From: Pseudomonadota bacterium
GTDB taxonomy: Bacteria > Pseudomonadota > Gammaproteobacteria > Xanthomonadales > Ahniellaceae
Length of the DNA: 43,059 nt
Reading direction: 5' to 3'
Assembly: GCA_022843465.1 (NCBI GenBank)
Contig: JALHNO010000009.1
Location: 1-43,059, forward strand
Part shown: positions 7,783 to 15,943 of the stretch, piece by piece
Layout: the number at the start of each line of letters is the position of its first letter
Position numbering within the stretch: position 1 is the first letter of the stretch
Notes under the pieces: generated by a model
Told to the model about the DNA's origin: nothing
Database searches by the model: none
Seen by the model: the letters and a program-made list of their open reading frames with translations, nothing else
Position numbers and translations under genes: made by a program

Positions 7783-9819
7783 ATGCGTCCGTACCCGCTG
7801 CTTGTTCTGCTCACCGCCCTGTTCAGCTGTGCAAGCCGGGCCGAAGTCGTGGCCGAGGCCAGTTCGCCCGGCAAGGTGCTCAGGGTTCAGCTCAGCATCG
7901 ACGAGGGTCGCGCCAGCTACAGCGTGCTGCGGCTCGGCGAGGTGGTGATCGCGCCATCCCGGCTCGGCTTCCTGCTGCGCGATACCGAGAAGCTGGAGCG
8001 AAATCTGCAACTCGCCAGCCAGCACAGCAGCAGCTTTGATTCGTCCTGGGAACAGCCCTGGGGCGAGCGCCGTCATGTCCGCAATCACTACAGCGAATTG
8101 CGCGTGCGACTGAGCGAGACGATCAAACTCAAGCGCTCGTTCGATGTAGTGTTTCGCCTCTACGACGATGGATTGGGCTTTCGCTACGAATTTCCGCAGC
8201 AGGACCAGCTCAGCGACGTCATCATCGACGATGAACTGACCGAGTTCGTGGTCGCGGAACCGGCGACCGCCTGGTGGATCCCGGCCGGCGAGTGGAATCG
8301 CTACGAATACCTTTACCAGCGGACGCCGCTGGCCGAAGTGACCCAGGCACATACGCCGATGACGATTCGCAGCGAGTCCGGACTGCACATCGCATTCCAC
8401 GAAGCCGCACTGGTCGACTACTCCGGCATGTGGCTGCGGCGTACCGAAGGACAGCGCTTCCGCGCCCAGCTCTCACCCGCATCCGAAGGCTGGAAGGTGC
8501 GCCGCAAGGCGCCCTTCCACACGCCGTGGCGCACCTTGCAGATCGCCGACTCAGCCGGCGGGCTCTACCAGTCCGATCTGATTCTCAACTTGAACGAACC
8601 CAATGTGCTCGGCGATGTCAGCTGGTTCCAGCCGGCGAAATACGTCGGCATCTGGTGGGAACTGCACCTGGATCAGACCACCTGGGCCAGTGGTGCGCGT
8701 CATGGTGCCACCACCGAGAACGCGCGCCGGCATATCGATTTTGCTGCCCGCAATGGTTTTCGCGGAGTACTGATCGAGGGCTGGAACGTCGGCTGGGATG
8801 GCGCCTGGTTCGGCAATGGCAATGACTTCGATTTCAGCAAGGCGACGCCCGACTTCGATCTGCGGGCGGTTGCCGCCTATGCGAAATCGCGTGGCGTGCA
8901 TCTGGTCGGTCACCACGAGACCGGCGGCGCGGTCAGTCATTACGAGCGTCAGCTGGACGCAGCGCTCGATCTGTATCGCGCCCTTGATGTCGATGTGATC
9001 AAGACCGGCTACGTCGCCGATGCCGGACAGATCGAGCGCAACGATGGCGATGGCAGGGTGCATCGGGAATGGCACGACGGCCAGTGGATGGCACGTCATC
9101 ACCTGAAAGTGGTGCGCGAAGCCGCCAAGCGCCGGATCGCGATCAATCCGCACGAACCGATCAAGGACACCGGCCTGCGTCGCACCTATCCCAACTGGGT
9201 GGCGCGCGAGGGCGCCCGCGGCATGGAATACGGAGCCTGGGGCAATCCGCCGAATCCGCCCGAGCACGAGATCAACCTGGTATTCACCCGCATGCTCAGC
9301 GGCCCGATGGACTACACGCCGGGCATCCTCAGTCTGCAGGGCCGTGGCCAGGCCATCCAGACCACGCTGGCCAAGCAACTCGCGCTGTATGTGCTGCTGT
9401 ACAGCCCGATCCAGATGGTCCCCGACCTGCCCGAGCACTACGAAAAGCACAGCACCGCGTTCCAGTTCATCAAGGATGTGCCGACCGACTGGGCCGAGAC
9501 TCATGTGCTCAATGGCGAGATCGGCGATTTCGTGACCATTGCGCGCAAGGATCGCGGCAGCGACGACTGGTACCTTGGCGCCGGCACCGATGAGCATGGA
9601 CGGATGCTGCCGGTGACGCTGTCGTTCCTGGATCCCGGGCGCCGCTACACCGCCGAGATCTATCGCGATGGCGATGATGCACACTGGCGAACAGCGCCCT
9701 TCGAGTTCGTCGCGGAACAGCGCGAAGTCAGCAGTCGCGACCGGCTGCTGATCCGGCTGGCCCCCGGCGGCGGTCAGGCGATCCGCTTCAAGGCACTGCC
9801 CATGCGATCGCGCAGATGA
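7783..9819 (+). CDS. Glycoside hydrolase family 97 alpha-glucosidase, exported
   Basis: The 678-residue protein resembles SusB, an inverting GH97 alpha-glucosidase that releases glucose from maltooligosaccharides. A signal peptide is visible (MRPYPLLVLLTALFSCASRA); LFSC is close to a lipobox, so a lipoprotein is possible. An N-terminal beta-sandwich (about 30-270) precedes the barrel. By analogy with SusB, Glu379 in HHETGG and Glu458 in HEPIK would be the base pair, Glu476 in REGARG a calcium ligand and Glu482 in MEYGAW the acid; having Glu rather than Asp at 379 suggests inversion. A C-terminal beta domain follows. The ATG at 7783 has GGGAGAG just upstream. Divergent from zwf; it complements the pullulanase by digesting linear ends. 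Confidence 0.93.
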   Translation: MRPYPLLVLLTALFSCASRAEVVAEASSPGKVLRVQLSIDEGRASYSVLRLGEVVIAPSRLGFLLRDTEKLERNLQLASQHSSSFDSSWEQPWGERRHVRNHYSELRVRLSETIKLKRSFDVVFRLYDDGLGFRYEFPQQDQLSDVIIDDELTEFVVAEPATAWWIPAGEWNRYEYLYQRTPLAEVTQAHTPMTIRSESGLHIAFHEAALVDYSGMWLRRTEGQRFRAQLSPASEGWKVRRKAPFHTPWRTLQIADSAGGLYQSDLILNLNEPNVLGDVSWFQPAKYVGIWWELHLDQTTWASGARHGATTENARRHIDFAARNGFRGVLIEGWNVGWDGAWFGNGNDFDFSKATPDFDLRAVAAYAKSRGVHLVGHHETGGAVSHYERQLDAALDLYRALDVDVIKTGYVADAGQIERNDGDGRVHREWHDGQWMARHHLKVVREAAKRRIAINPHEPIKDTGLRRTYPNWVAREGARGMEYGAWGNPPNPPEHEINLVFTRMLSGPMDYTPGILSLQGRGQAIQTTLAKQLALYVLLYSPIQMVPDLPEHYEKHSTAFQFIKDVPTDWAETHVLNGEIGDFVTIARKDRGSDDWYLGAGTDEHGRMLPVTLSFLDPGRRYTAEIYRDGDDAHWRTAPFEFVAEQREVSSRDRLLIRLAPGGGQAIRFKALPMRSRR

Positions 9820-9897
9820 TTGCCGGCGCCGTCGACGGGTGACGGGCAGCGCCGGCTTCGGCTATCTTCGGCGGCCTGCCCGCACCGCCTGGACCGC

Positions 9898-10491
9898 ATG
9901 GATCTCGCGCTTTTTGATTTCGATGGAACGATTACCGACGCTGAGAGTTTTCCTGCCTTTGTCCGGCGCGCGGTCCCGCGCAGCCGACTATGGATCGGCA
10001 GTGTCCTGCTGGCACCGCTGATCCTGGCCTATCGCGCAGGCCTGATCAGCGGCACCGTGGTGCGCGCACAGATCGTCCGATTTGCATTTCGGGGCGCCGC
10101 CCTTCAGCCTGTGGTGGACGCCGGGCGCGCCTTCGCCGAGGAGTGGATCCCGGCCCGCTTGCGCAGCGAGGCGATGCAACGGATTGCCTGGCATCGTGCC
10201 CGCGGTGATCAGGTCGTGGTGGTATCCGGCGCGTTCGATCTCTATCTGGCAGAGTGGTGTCGTCAGCACGATCTGGCTCTAGTGTGTTCGCGGCTCGAAT
10301 CGATCGGCGAGCACCTGACCGGCCGCTATGCCGGTGCCCAGTGCGTCGGCGCTGAAAAGGTCCAGCTGATCCAGCGTCTTTTTCCGCGCGAACGCTATGC
10401 CCAGGTGCATGCCTACGGCGATACCGTAGAAGATCTGGCGATGCTCGAACTAGCTGACCAGCGCTGGTACCGCGGGCAGTTGCAAGCCTGA
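9898..10491 (+). CDS. HAD-IB family phosphatase
   Basis: The 198-residue protein is of the haloacid dehalogenase superfamily, subfamily IB, related to SerB and phosphatidylglycerophosphatase-like enzymes. Motif I is DFDGTIT near the N-terminus (nucleophile and acid Asp), motif II VVVSGAFD, and motif III/IV YGDTVEDLAML near the C-terminus. The substrate is not evident. The ATG at 9898 places motif I at residue 6, typical of the family, so the longer in-frame extension upstream is unlikely. The 78-bp gap after the GH97 gene contains an inverted repeat (GCCGGCGC at 9822-9829 and GCGCCGGC at 9849-9856), which may separate the transcripts. A similar enzyme with a transmembrane partner is common in Xanthomonadales, but no partner is seen here. 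Confidence 0.85.
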   Translation: MDLALFDFDGTITDAESFPAFVRRAVPRSRLWIGSVLLAPLILAYRAGLISGTVVRAQIVRFAFRGAALQPVVDAGRAFAEEWIPARLRSEAMQRIAWHRARGDQVVVVSGAFDLYLAEWCRQHDLALVCSRLESIGEHLTGRYAGAQCVGAEKVQLIQRLFPRERYAQVHAYGDTVEDLAMLELADQRWYRGQLQA

Positions 10492-10642
10492 TCCGGCAGG
10501 GGCACACCCGCGCTGGCCGCAACGGCAGCAAGAACAATTCATTGCATCCACGCCCTGCGTTCTGATCCCGATTGGACACTACGGATTATCCGTCGCTGCC
10601 GTTAATCTGTGGACATTGGACCGGGAGGCACTGGCTGGCAAG

Positions 10643-13600
10643 ATGACTGCGAGCGCCTGGAAAATCAGGTGGGCACCACGCTGGCTTGCGCTGGTGCTCT
10701 TTGTGCTGACCTGCAATCCGCTGCTGGCCGCGCGCCAGTTCGGTACCAGCGACGGGTTGCTGCAGGATTCCGCCGACAGCATCGTCCGCGATGACCTGGG
10801 GTTTCATTGGCTTGCCGCAGAAAGCGGCCTGATCCGTTTTGATGGCCGTCATTTTGTAGCGCCGCCAGCAGCCATCGCGGCGGCCCTGAAGGGTGATGCG
10901 ATCAGCGCCCTCGCCAGCGATGGCGATGTGCTCTGGGTCGGCATGCGCAACACCGGGCTGAAGCGGATCGATCTGCGCAGGGAGACGGTGCAGAGCCTGC
11001 TGCCCGCGCCGGGCGGTCTGCCGGAAACCACGATCCGCGCCATCGTGGTGGACGACCGTCACGACATCTGGCTGGGGACGGATGGTGCTGGCGTGGTGCG
11101 CGTGCAGTGGGATGCTGTGGCGCCGGTCTACACCCGCTTCATGCCGGGCGCCGGCGGCGTGCCGCACGAGCGCGTCTGGACCATTGGCCTGGATGGCAGC
11201 ACCGTGCTGGTCGGAACCCAGGCCGGCGCGGCGCGCCTGGTGCGGGGCGGCAAACGCTTCGAGGCGATCACCCTTCCCGCACCGTTCCCGCTCGACGGCA
11301 AGGCCAATGTAGAGGAGATCGCGGCCGATGGTCACGATGGCTACTGGATCGGGACCTGGGACGACGGGCTGTTTCGGGTATCCGGCGGCAAGGTCTCGAA
11401 GATTCCGCTGGCCGGTGGCACCGACAGCCAGCGGATCAGCAGCCTGACCCTGGTCCATGGCGACCCGGTCACCGGTTCCGATGTCGGCATCGCACGCTAC
11501 CAGGCCAGCTGCGACTGCCTGCATCCGATTCCCCTGTTGAGCTCGCGCGAAGGCCTGTCGCAACGCGCCTTCGTGCACAGCGTGGTAGCGCTCGACGATG
11601 GCGGCATTCTGGCCGGAACGCGCAGCAATGGCGTCTATCATGTGCCGGCCAATGCCAGCGCCTTTCAGCGCGTGCAGCCGCTGCGTGTCGAGCCGGTCGA
11701 GTCGATCTCCGACCGCGTCCAGGCAATGCTCGAAGACCGCAGTGGATTCCTCTGGCTGGGCAGTTTCGGCGCCGGGCTGCAGCGTTCCCGCGAGCCGCTG
11801 GCGAGCGGCCGCATCGAACTGGAACTGATCCCGATACTCAGCAATCCACGCAGCGGCGCGCAAGTGATCTGGGCCCTGCGCGAAGACAGTCGCGGCCGCA
11901 TCTGGGTCGGCAGCGATGCCGGGCTCGATCGGCTCGATCCGGACTCGGGGATCTGGGTACATTTTCCGGTGCGCAACGATGGCCACGGCCTGCCCGGCCC
12001 CGGCGTGCGCGACCTGCTCGAACTCGCCACCGGCAGCTTTCTGGTGGCGACCTCCAGTGGCCTCGCGGTGATCGAGCCCGACGATAGGGCGCGCGCGATC
12101 CCGTTCGCCGATCCAGGACCCAGCCAGGCACTCGCGCATACCCTCAATGCGATGCACCGCGATGACTACGGCCGGCTCTGGCTGGCGACCTATGATGGCG
12201 TGCGTGTGCTCGACGCGCAGTACCGCAACCTGCAGGTCTTTCGCGCGTCCGAAACCGGCCCGGGCCTGGCACGCGACCTGCACGTAATGGCCGACGGCAC
12301 GATGCTGATCGCGTCGACTGGGCTTTGCCGACTCAATCCGAAGCTCGAAAATCTGGAAGCGGTGACGCTGGATTGCTACGGTCCGGAGTCAGGCATTCCA
12401 CAGGATGGCATCCAGGCCATCGAAACCGGTGCGGATGGCGCCATCTGGCTGAGCACGATGCATGGACTGCGGCGGCTGCCGCCAGGCCAGACCCAGGCGC
12501 AGTCGTTCCACTCCAGCGATGGCCTGATCGCCGACGAATTTGGCCTGCGCGCGTCGCACGCCGGTCGCTCGGGTCGACTTTACTTTGGCACGACCTATGG
12601 ATTGCAGATGTTCGATCCGCGCCAGACATCGGCGCCGCGCGGACGATTGCGGCCCCTGGTCAGCGAAGTGCGGGTCGCAGGCATTGCCCTGCGCGCTGCC
12701 GACAACCCCAGTGGCGCCGAATTGGACGCGGCGCCGCCCTATGCGCGGCAGTTGAGTCTGCCGCCGGGCCTGCGCCAGTTCCACATCGGCTTCAGCCTGC
12801 TGGGCGCGAATCGACCGGGACAGCGCGTCGAATTTCGCATCGAGGGCATCCAGGACTGGCTGCCGGCAGCGGAAAACGGCATCGGCAATTTCATCAGCCT
12901 GCCTGCTGGAACCTTCCAGGTGCAGGTGCGCGCCAACGAGGACGATGTCCGTCGCAGCGGCGAACAGCTGGCCCTGATCGTGGACGTGCAGCCGTACTGG
13001 TGGGAACGGCGCAGCGTCCAGATCGCCGGCGTGTGCCTGATCCTGCTCGTTGGCTGGCAGCTGTACCGCAATCATATTCGCTCATTGCGCGACCGCGAGC
13101 GCTGGCTGAGCAGTGAAGTCAGCGCGCGCACCCGTGAGATCGAACAGCAGAAGTCCGAGCTGGCAGTCGCCAATCAGCAACTCTATGAACTGTCGATCCG
13201 CGACAGCCTGACCGGCATCTTCAACCGCCGTCATCTGCTCGAGGAAACCCGCCGCATCATGCGTCAGGGCAACCATCATGATCTCTGCATTGCGTTGATC
13301 GATCTGGATCATTTCAAGGCGATCAACGACCGTTTCGGGCACATCGCCGGCGATGAAGTGCTGCGCTACTTCGCGGCCTGGCTGAGGGCACAGGCTGGTC
13401 CGGGCGACGTGGTCGGCCGCTATGGCGGCGAAGAGTTCGTCTGCCTGCTCTACGACCGTGACATCACCCAGGCCAAGCGCTGGGGCGATGACCTGCTCAA
13501 GCGCGTACGCGAGTCGGAAATCGCGGGACCCAATTGCGAGATCCGGGTGACCGCCAGCATCGGTCTGGTCGCCATCGACAGCAGCGCCGAACTGCCGCTC

Positions 13601-13678
13601 GAGGTCTGGATCGCGCGCGCCGATGCGGCCCTGTATCGGGCCAAGGAAAGCGGTCGCGACTGCGTCCTGATCGGCTGA
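10643..13678 (+). CDS. Periplasmic propeller sensor with diguanylate cyclase domain
   Basis: The 1011-residue protein begins with a signal anchor (about 10-31), followed by a long periplasmic region of two-component-regulator propeller repeats; recurrent blades such as LGFHWLAAESGLIRF, HDIWLGTDGAGVVRV and GRIWVGSDAGLDRLD are visible. A Y_Y_Y domain follows (about 690-765), then a transmembrane helix (about 791-810), a short coiled coil and a C-terminal GGDEF domain with RYGGEEF at about 928-932. It probably makes c-di-GMP in response to a periplasmic or surface ligand. The RxxD inhibitory site is missing: GPGD replaces it, so feedback inhibition through that site is unlikely. A GGGAGG lies 14 bases before the ATG; an in-frame TTG at 10616 is less likely. 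No histidine kinase module is present despite the hybrid-kinase-like front end. Confidence 0.9.
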   Translation: MTASAWKIRWAPRWLALVLFVLTCNPLLAARQFGTSDGLLQDSADSIVRDDLGFHWLAAESGLIRFDGRHFVAPPAAIAAALKGDAISALASDGDVLWVGMRNTGLKRIDLRRETVQSLLPAPGGLPETTIRAIVVDDRHDIWLGTDGAGVVRVQWDAVAPVYTRFMPGAGGVPHERVWTIGLDGSTVLVGTQAGAARLVRGGKRFEAITLPAPFPLDGKANVEEIAADGHDGYWIGTWDDGLFRVSGGKVSKIPLAGGTDSQRISSLTLVHGDPVTGSDVGIARYQASCDCLHPIPLLSSREGLSQRAFVHSVVALDDGGILAGTRSNGVYHVPANASAFQRVQPLRVEPVESISDRVQAMLEDRSGFLWLGSFGAGLQRSREPLASGRIELELIPILSNPRSGAQVIWALREDSRGRIWVGSDAGLDRLDPDSGIWVHFPVRNDGHGLPGPGVRDLLELATGSFLVATSSGLAVIEPDDRARAIPFADPGPSQALAHTLNAMHRDDYGRLWLATYDGVRVLDAQYRNLQVFRASETGPGLARDLHVMADGTMLIASTGLCRLNPKLENLEAVTLDCYGPESGIPQDGIQAIETGADGAIWLSTMHGLRRLPPGQTQAQSFHSSDGLIADEFGLRASHAGRSGRLYFGTTYGLQMFDPRQTSAPRGRLRPLVSEVRVAGIALRAADNPSGAELDAAPPYARQLSLPPGLRQFHIGFSLLGANRPGQRVEFRIEGIQDWLPAAENGIGNFISLPAGTFQVQVRANEDDVRRSGEQLALIVDVQPYWWERRSVQIAGVCLILLVGWQLYRNHIRSLRDRERWLSSEVSARTREIEQQKSELAVANQQLYELSIRDSLTGIFNRRHLLEETRRIMRQGNHHDLCIALIDLDHFKAINDRFGHIAGDEVLRYFAAWLRAQAGPGDVVGRYGGEEFVCLLYDRDITQAKRWGDDLLKRVRESEIAGPNCEIRVTASIGLVAIDSSAELPLEVWIARADAALYRAKESGRDCVLIG

Positions 13679-13738
13679 TCACGCGCGCACCCCGACACTC
13701 GCTGCGACAGCTGGGAGCACCCCTGAGCCGATGCCGGA

Positions 13739-13755
13739 GCGCGCCCACGGCGCGC
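13739..13755. terminator. Hairpin between converging genes
   Basis: GCGCGCC (13739-13745) and GGCGCGC (13749-13755) form a perfect 7-bp GC stem with a CAC loop. It lies between the stop codons of the sensor gene (rightward) and rlmD (leftward), 2 bases past the rlmD stop. No run of T follows on either strand, so it is at best a weak or bidirectional terminator. Confidence 0.3.
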
Positions 13756-13757
13756 CA

Positions 13758-15083
13758 TCAACGCTCGAACAGTGCAATCGACTCGACGTGTGCAGTATGC
13801 GGAAACATGTCCATGACGCCGGCGCTGCTGAGTCGGTAACCATGTTCGTGGACCAGCAGACCGGCATCGCGGGCCAGCGAGCCGGGATGGCAGCTGACGT
13901 AGACGATGCGCGGAATCTTGCGCTTGCCGAGCCAGCCGATCACCTGATCGGCACCGGCGCGCGCAGGGTCGATCAGCAGCTTGTCGTAGGATCGCTGTGC
14001 CCATTCGGACTGGCTTTGATCGCTGGCGAGGTCGGCAACAAAGAACTCGGCGTTGTCGATGCCGTTGCGGCGGGCATTGTGGCGCGCCCGTTCGACCAGT
14101 CCGTGTTCGCCCTCGACGCCGACCACGGAACGTGCGCGGCGGGCAATGGGCAGGGTGAAGTTGCCGAGACCGCAGAACAGATCCAGCACATTGTCCGAGG
14201 GCTGCACATCGAGCAGTGCCAGGGCATGCGCGATCATCCGCTGATTCATGTCGGCGTTGACCTGGATGAAGTCGAGCGGTTTGAAGTCAAGCTCGACATC
14301 GGCGGCGGGAATCCGGAACGACAGCGGCACCTCATCGGCCCCGAGCGGATGCACGCTATCGTTGTTGCCGGGCTGCAGCAGGATGGCAATCTGTTCGCGC
14401 TCGGCGAACTCCATCATCGCCTGACGATCTGCGGGCGAAAGCGGATTGAGATGGCGAATCACCAGGGCCACCGTGACATCGCCCATTGCGATCTCGATCT
14501 GCGGAATGCTGGCGCGCGCCTGCAGGGACGACACCAGTTCGGCAATGCGATCGATCCGCATGCCGACGCGCGGATCGAGCACATGGCAGGATGCGATATC
14601 GGCGACATACTTGCCGTTGAGCTCGCGGAAGCCGACCAGGGTGCGCCCCTTCTTCTCGACATGCCGGACCGACAGTCGGCCACGCCGTCGATATCCCCAG
14701 GCATCTCCGGTCAGTGCCGGCAGCAGGTTGCGCGCCTCTACCTTGCCAATCCGCTCGAGGTTGTCGAGCAGGGTCTTCTGCTTGGCGGCGATCTGCACAG
14801 CAGAGTCCAGATGCTGGAGTACACAGCCCCCACAGACACCGAAATGCGCACAGCGCGGTGCAACCCGATCGGGGCTCGGGAGCAGCACTTCAAGGGTCAC
14901 CGCCTCATCGTACTGACGATGACGATCAATGATATTGGCGCGCACGCGCTCGCCGTTGAGGGCGCCGGCAACGAACACCGCCTTGCCATCGCGGCGGCCG
15001 ACACCACGACCATCGGGCAGCAGGTCATGGATATCGACTTCGATCAACTCGGGTGCGCGCGCTTTCTGGTTTCTTCGGCCCAC
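13758..15083 (-). CDS. rlmD: 23S rRNA (uracil-1939-C5)-methyltransferase RlmD
   Basis: This SAM-dependent enzyme methylates U1939 of 23S rRNA. The 441-residue protein has an N-terminal TRAM-like domain (about 10-68), cysteines for a 4Fe-4S cluster (Cys78, Cys84, Cys87 in CAHFGVCGGC, and Cys166), a SAM-binding fold beginning LDLFCGLGNFTLP (about 300-312), the catalytic Cys398 in YVSCHPGS and a C-terminal general base in HVESIALFER. Length matches E. coli RlmD (about 430). Translation probably starts at a GTG at 15083; the ATG seven bases upstream is out of frame. The 229-bp stretch downstream of ydbL and upstream of rlmD holds no gene I can see, so rlmD probably has its own promoter. Confidence 0.96.
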   Translation of the reverse strand: MGRRNQKARAPELIEVDIHDLLPDGRGVGRRDGKAVFVAGALNGERVRANIIDRHRQYDEAVTLEVLLPSPDRVAPRCAHFGVCGGCVLQHLDSAVQIAAKQKTLLDNLERIGKVEARNLLPALTGDAWGYRRRGRLSVRHVEKKGRTLVGFRELNGKYVADIASCHVLDPRVGMRIDRIAELVSSLQARASIPQIEIAMGDVTVALVIRHLNPLSPADRQAMMEFAEREQIAILLQPGNNDSVHPLGADEVPLSFRIPAADVELDFKPLDFIQVNADMNQRMIAHALALLDVQPSDNVLDLFCGLGNFTLPIARRARSVVGVEGEHGLVERARHNARRNGIDNAEFFVADLASDQSQSEWAQRSYDKLLIDPARAGADQVIGWLGKRKIPRIVYVSCHPGSLARDAGLLVHEHGYRLSSAGVMDMFPHTAHVESIALFER

Positions 15084-15312
15084 GATGCATTCCGTCCGGA
15101 TGGGCCGGCTATTGTTTCACAGCCAGCAAAGCTCTGAACAAGTGATTGGATGTTCACCGGCAACGGATCAGCCTGTGCCAATCCCGCCAAGCTGGGAGCT
15201 GCTGTCCGCTGACCCAGGCGCCCATTGCGGCGCCGGGTCCGCTCCCTGTATCCCAGCGGAGGCGCGGCCCGGCCGCAGCCGGCGCGCGATCACGGGCTGG
15301 TGGTGGCGTCGG

Positions 15313-15900
15313 CTATTTCTGCAGCCACTGCCCCTTGCCATCCTGGTAGTACCAGCCCTTGCGCGCCTTGCTGATCCACTGCTCGGCAAAGGTCTGGCGG
15401 ATCTCGGCTTCCCACTCGGGATGTCCGTTGGCGACGGCGATCTCGCGATAGACGGCGGCGCGGTCGCGATTGTCGTCGGCCACCGTCTGCTTGAGGGTGG
15501 CGCGCGCAGCCAGACCCACCTTGGCCGGATCGCGAATTTCGATCAGGCCGTCGTTCTTCAGGCCCAGCACACCGCTGTCGAAATGCTCGGCAAGACTGGC
15601 GCTGAAGCGATCTGCCATACGCTGCTGGATGGCCTTGACGGCGGGCGTCTCGATGCTGAGATCGGCGGCAGCGTGCGCCGCTCCGATCAGCGAAAAATCG
15701 AAGCGCGCAGACATTGGCTTGTCCGGTGGCATCGGCGCCGGCGCCGGCTCGGTGCCGATCACCCGATCGATGAACTGACCGGCAGCTTCCTCGACCTCGG
15801 CTTCAGGGAAGTAGACGTTGATCGTCACACAGGCGGTGAGCAGCAGCGCGGTACACAAGGCCGCAATTCCGGTTCTGCTCTTGAATGACGATGGGCGCAT
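15313..15900 (-). CDS. ydbL: YnbE-YdbL fusion lipoprotein (DUF1318)
   Basis: The 195-residue protein begins with a lipoprotein signal ending LTAC (Cys24), followed by VTINVYFPEAEVEEAA, which resembles the short outer-membrane lipoprotein YnbE. After a Pro-rich linker (51-63), residues 66-80 (RFDFSLIGAAHAAAD) look like the end of a second signal peptide. The rest matches YdbL (DUF1318), ending KGWYYQDGKGQWLQK. In E. coli ynbE and ydbL are separate genes; here one polypeptide would supply the YnbE partner and the YdbL chaperone-like part for YdbH. The ATG at 15900 is chosen because GGAG lies 7 bases upstream and the lipobox is then at the usual distance. It follows the YdbH-like gene by 43 bp on the same strand. 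Confidence 0.82.
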   Translation of the reverse strand: MRPSSFKSRTGIAALCTALLLTACVTINVYFPEAEVEEAAGQFIDRVIGTEPAPAPMPPDKPMSARFDFSLIGAAHAAADLSIETPAVKAIQQRMADRFSASLAEHFDSGVLGLKNDGLIEIRDPAKVGLAARATLKQTVADDNRDRAAVYREIAVANGHPEWEAEIRQTFAEQWISKARKGWYYQDGKGQWLQK

Positions 15901-15943
15901 GGAGGTTCTCCGAAGTTGCGGGATGGATACAGGATACGAGCGA

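Noticed and set aside
13739-13755. A strong bidirectional terminator between the sensor gene and rlmD
   Set aside because: Stem is short and no T-run follows on either strand; kept as a weak candidate.
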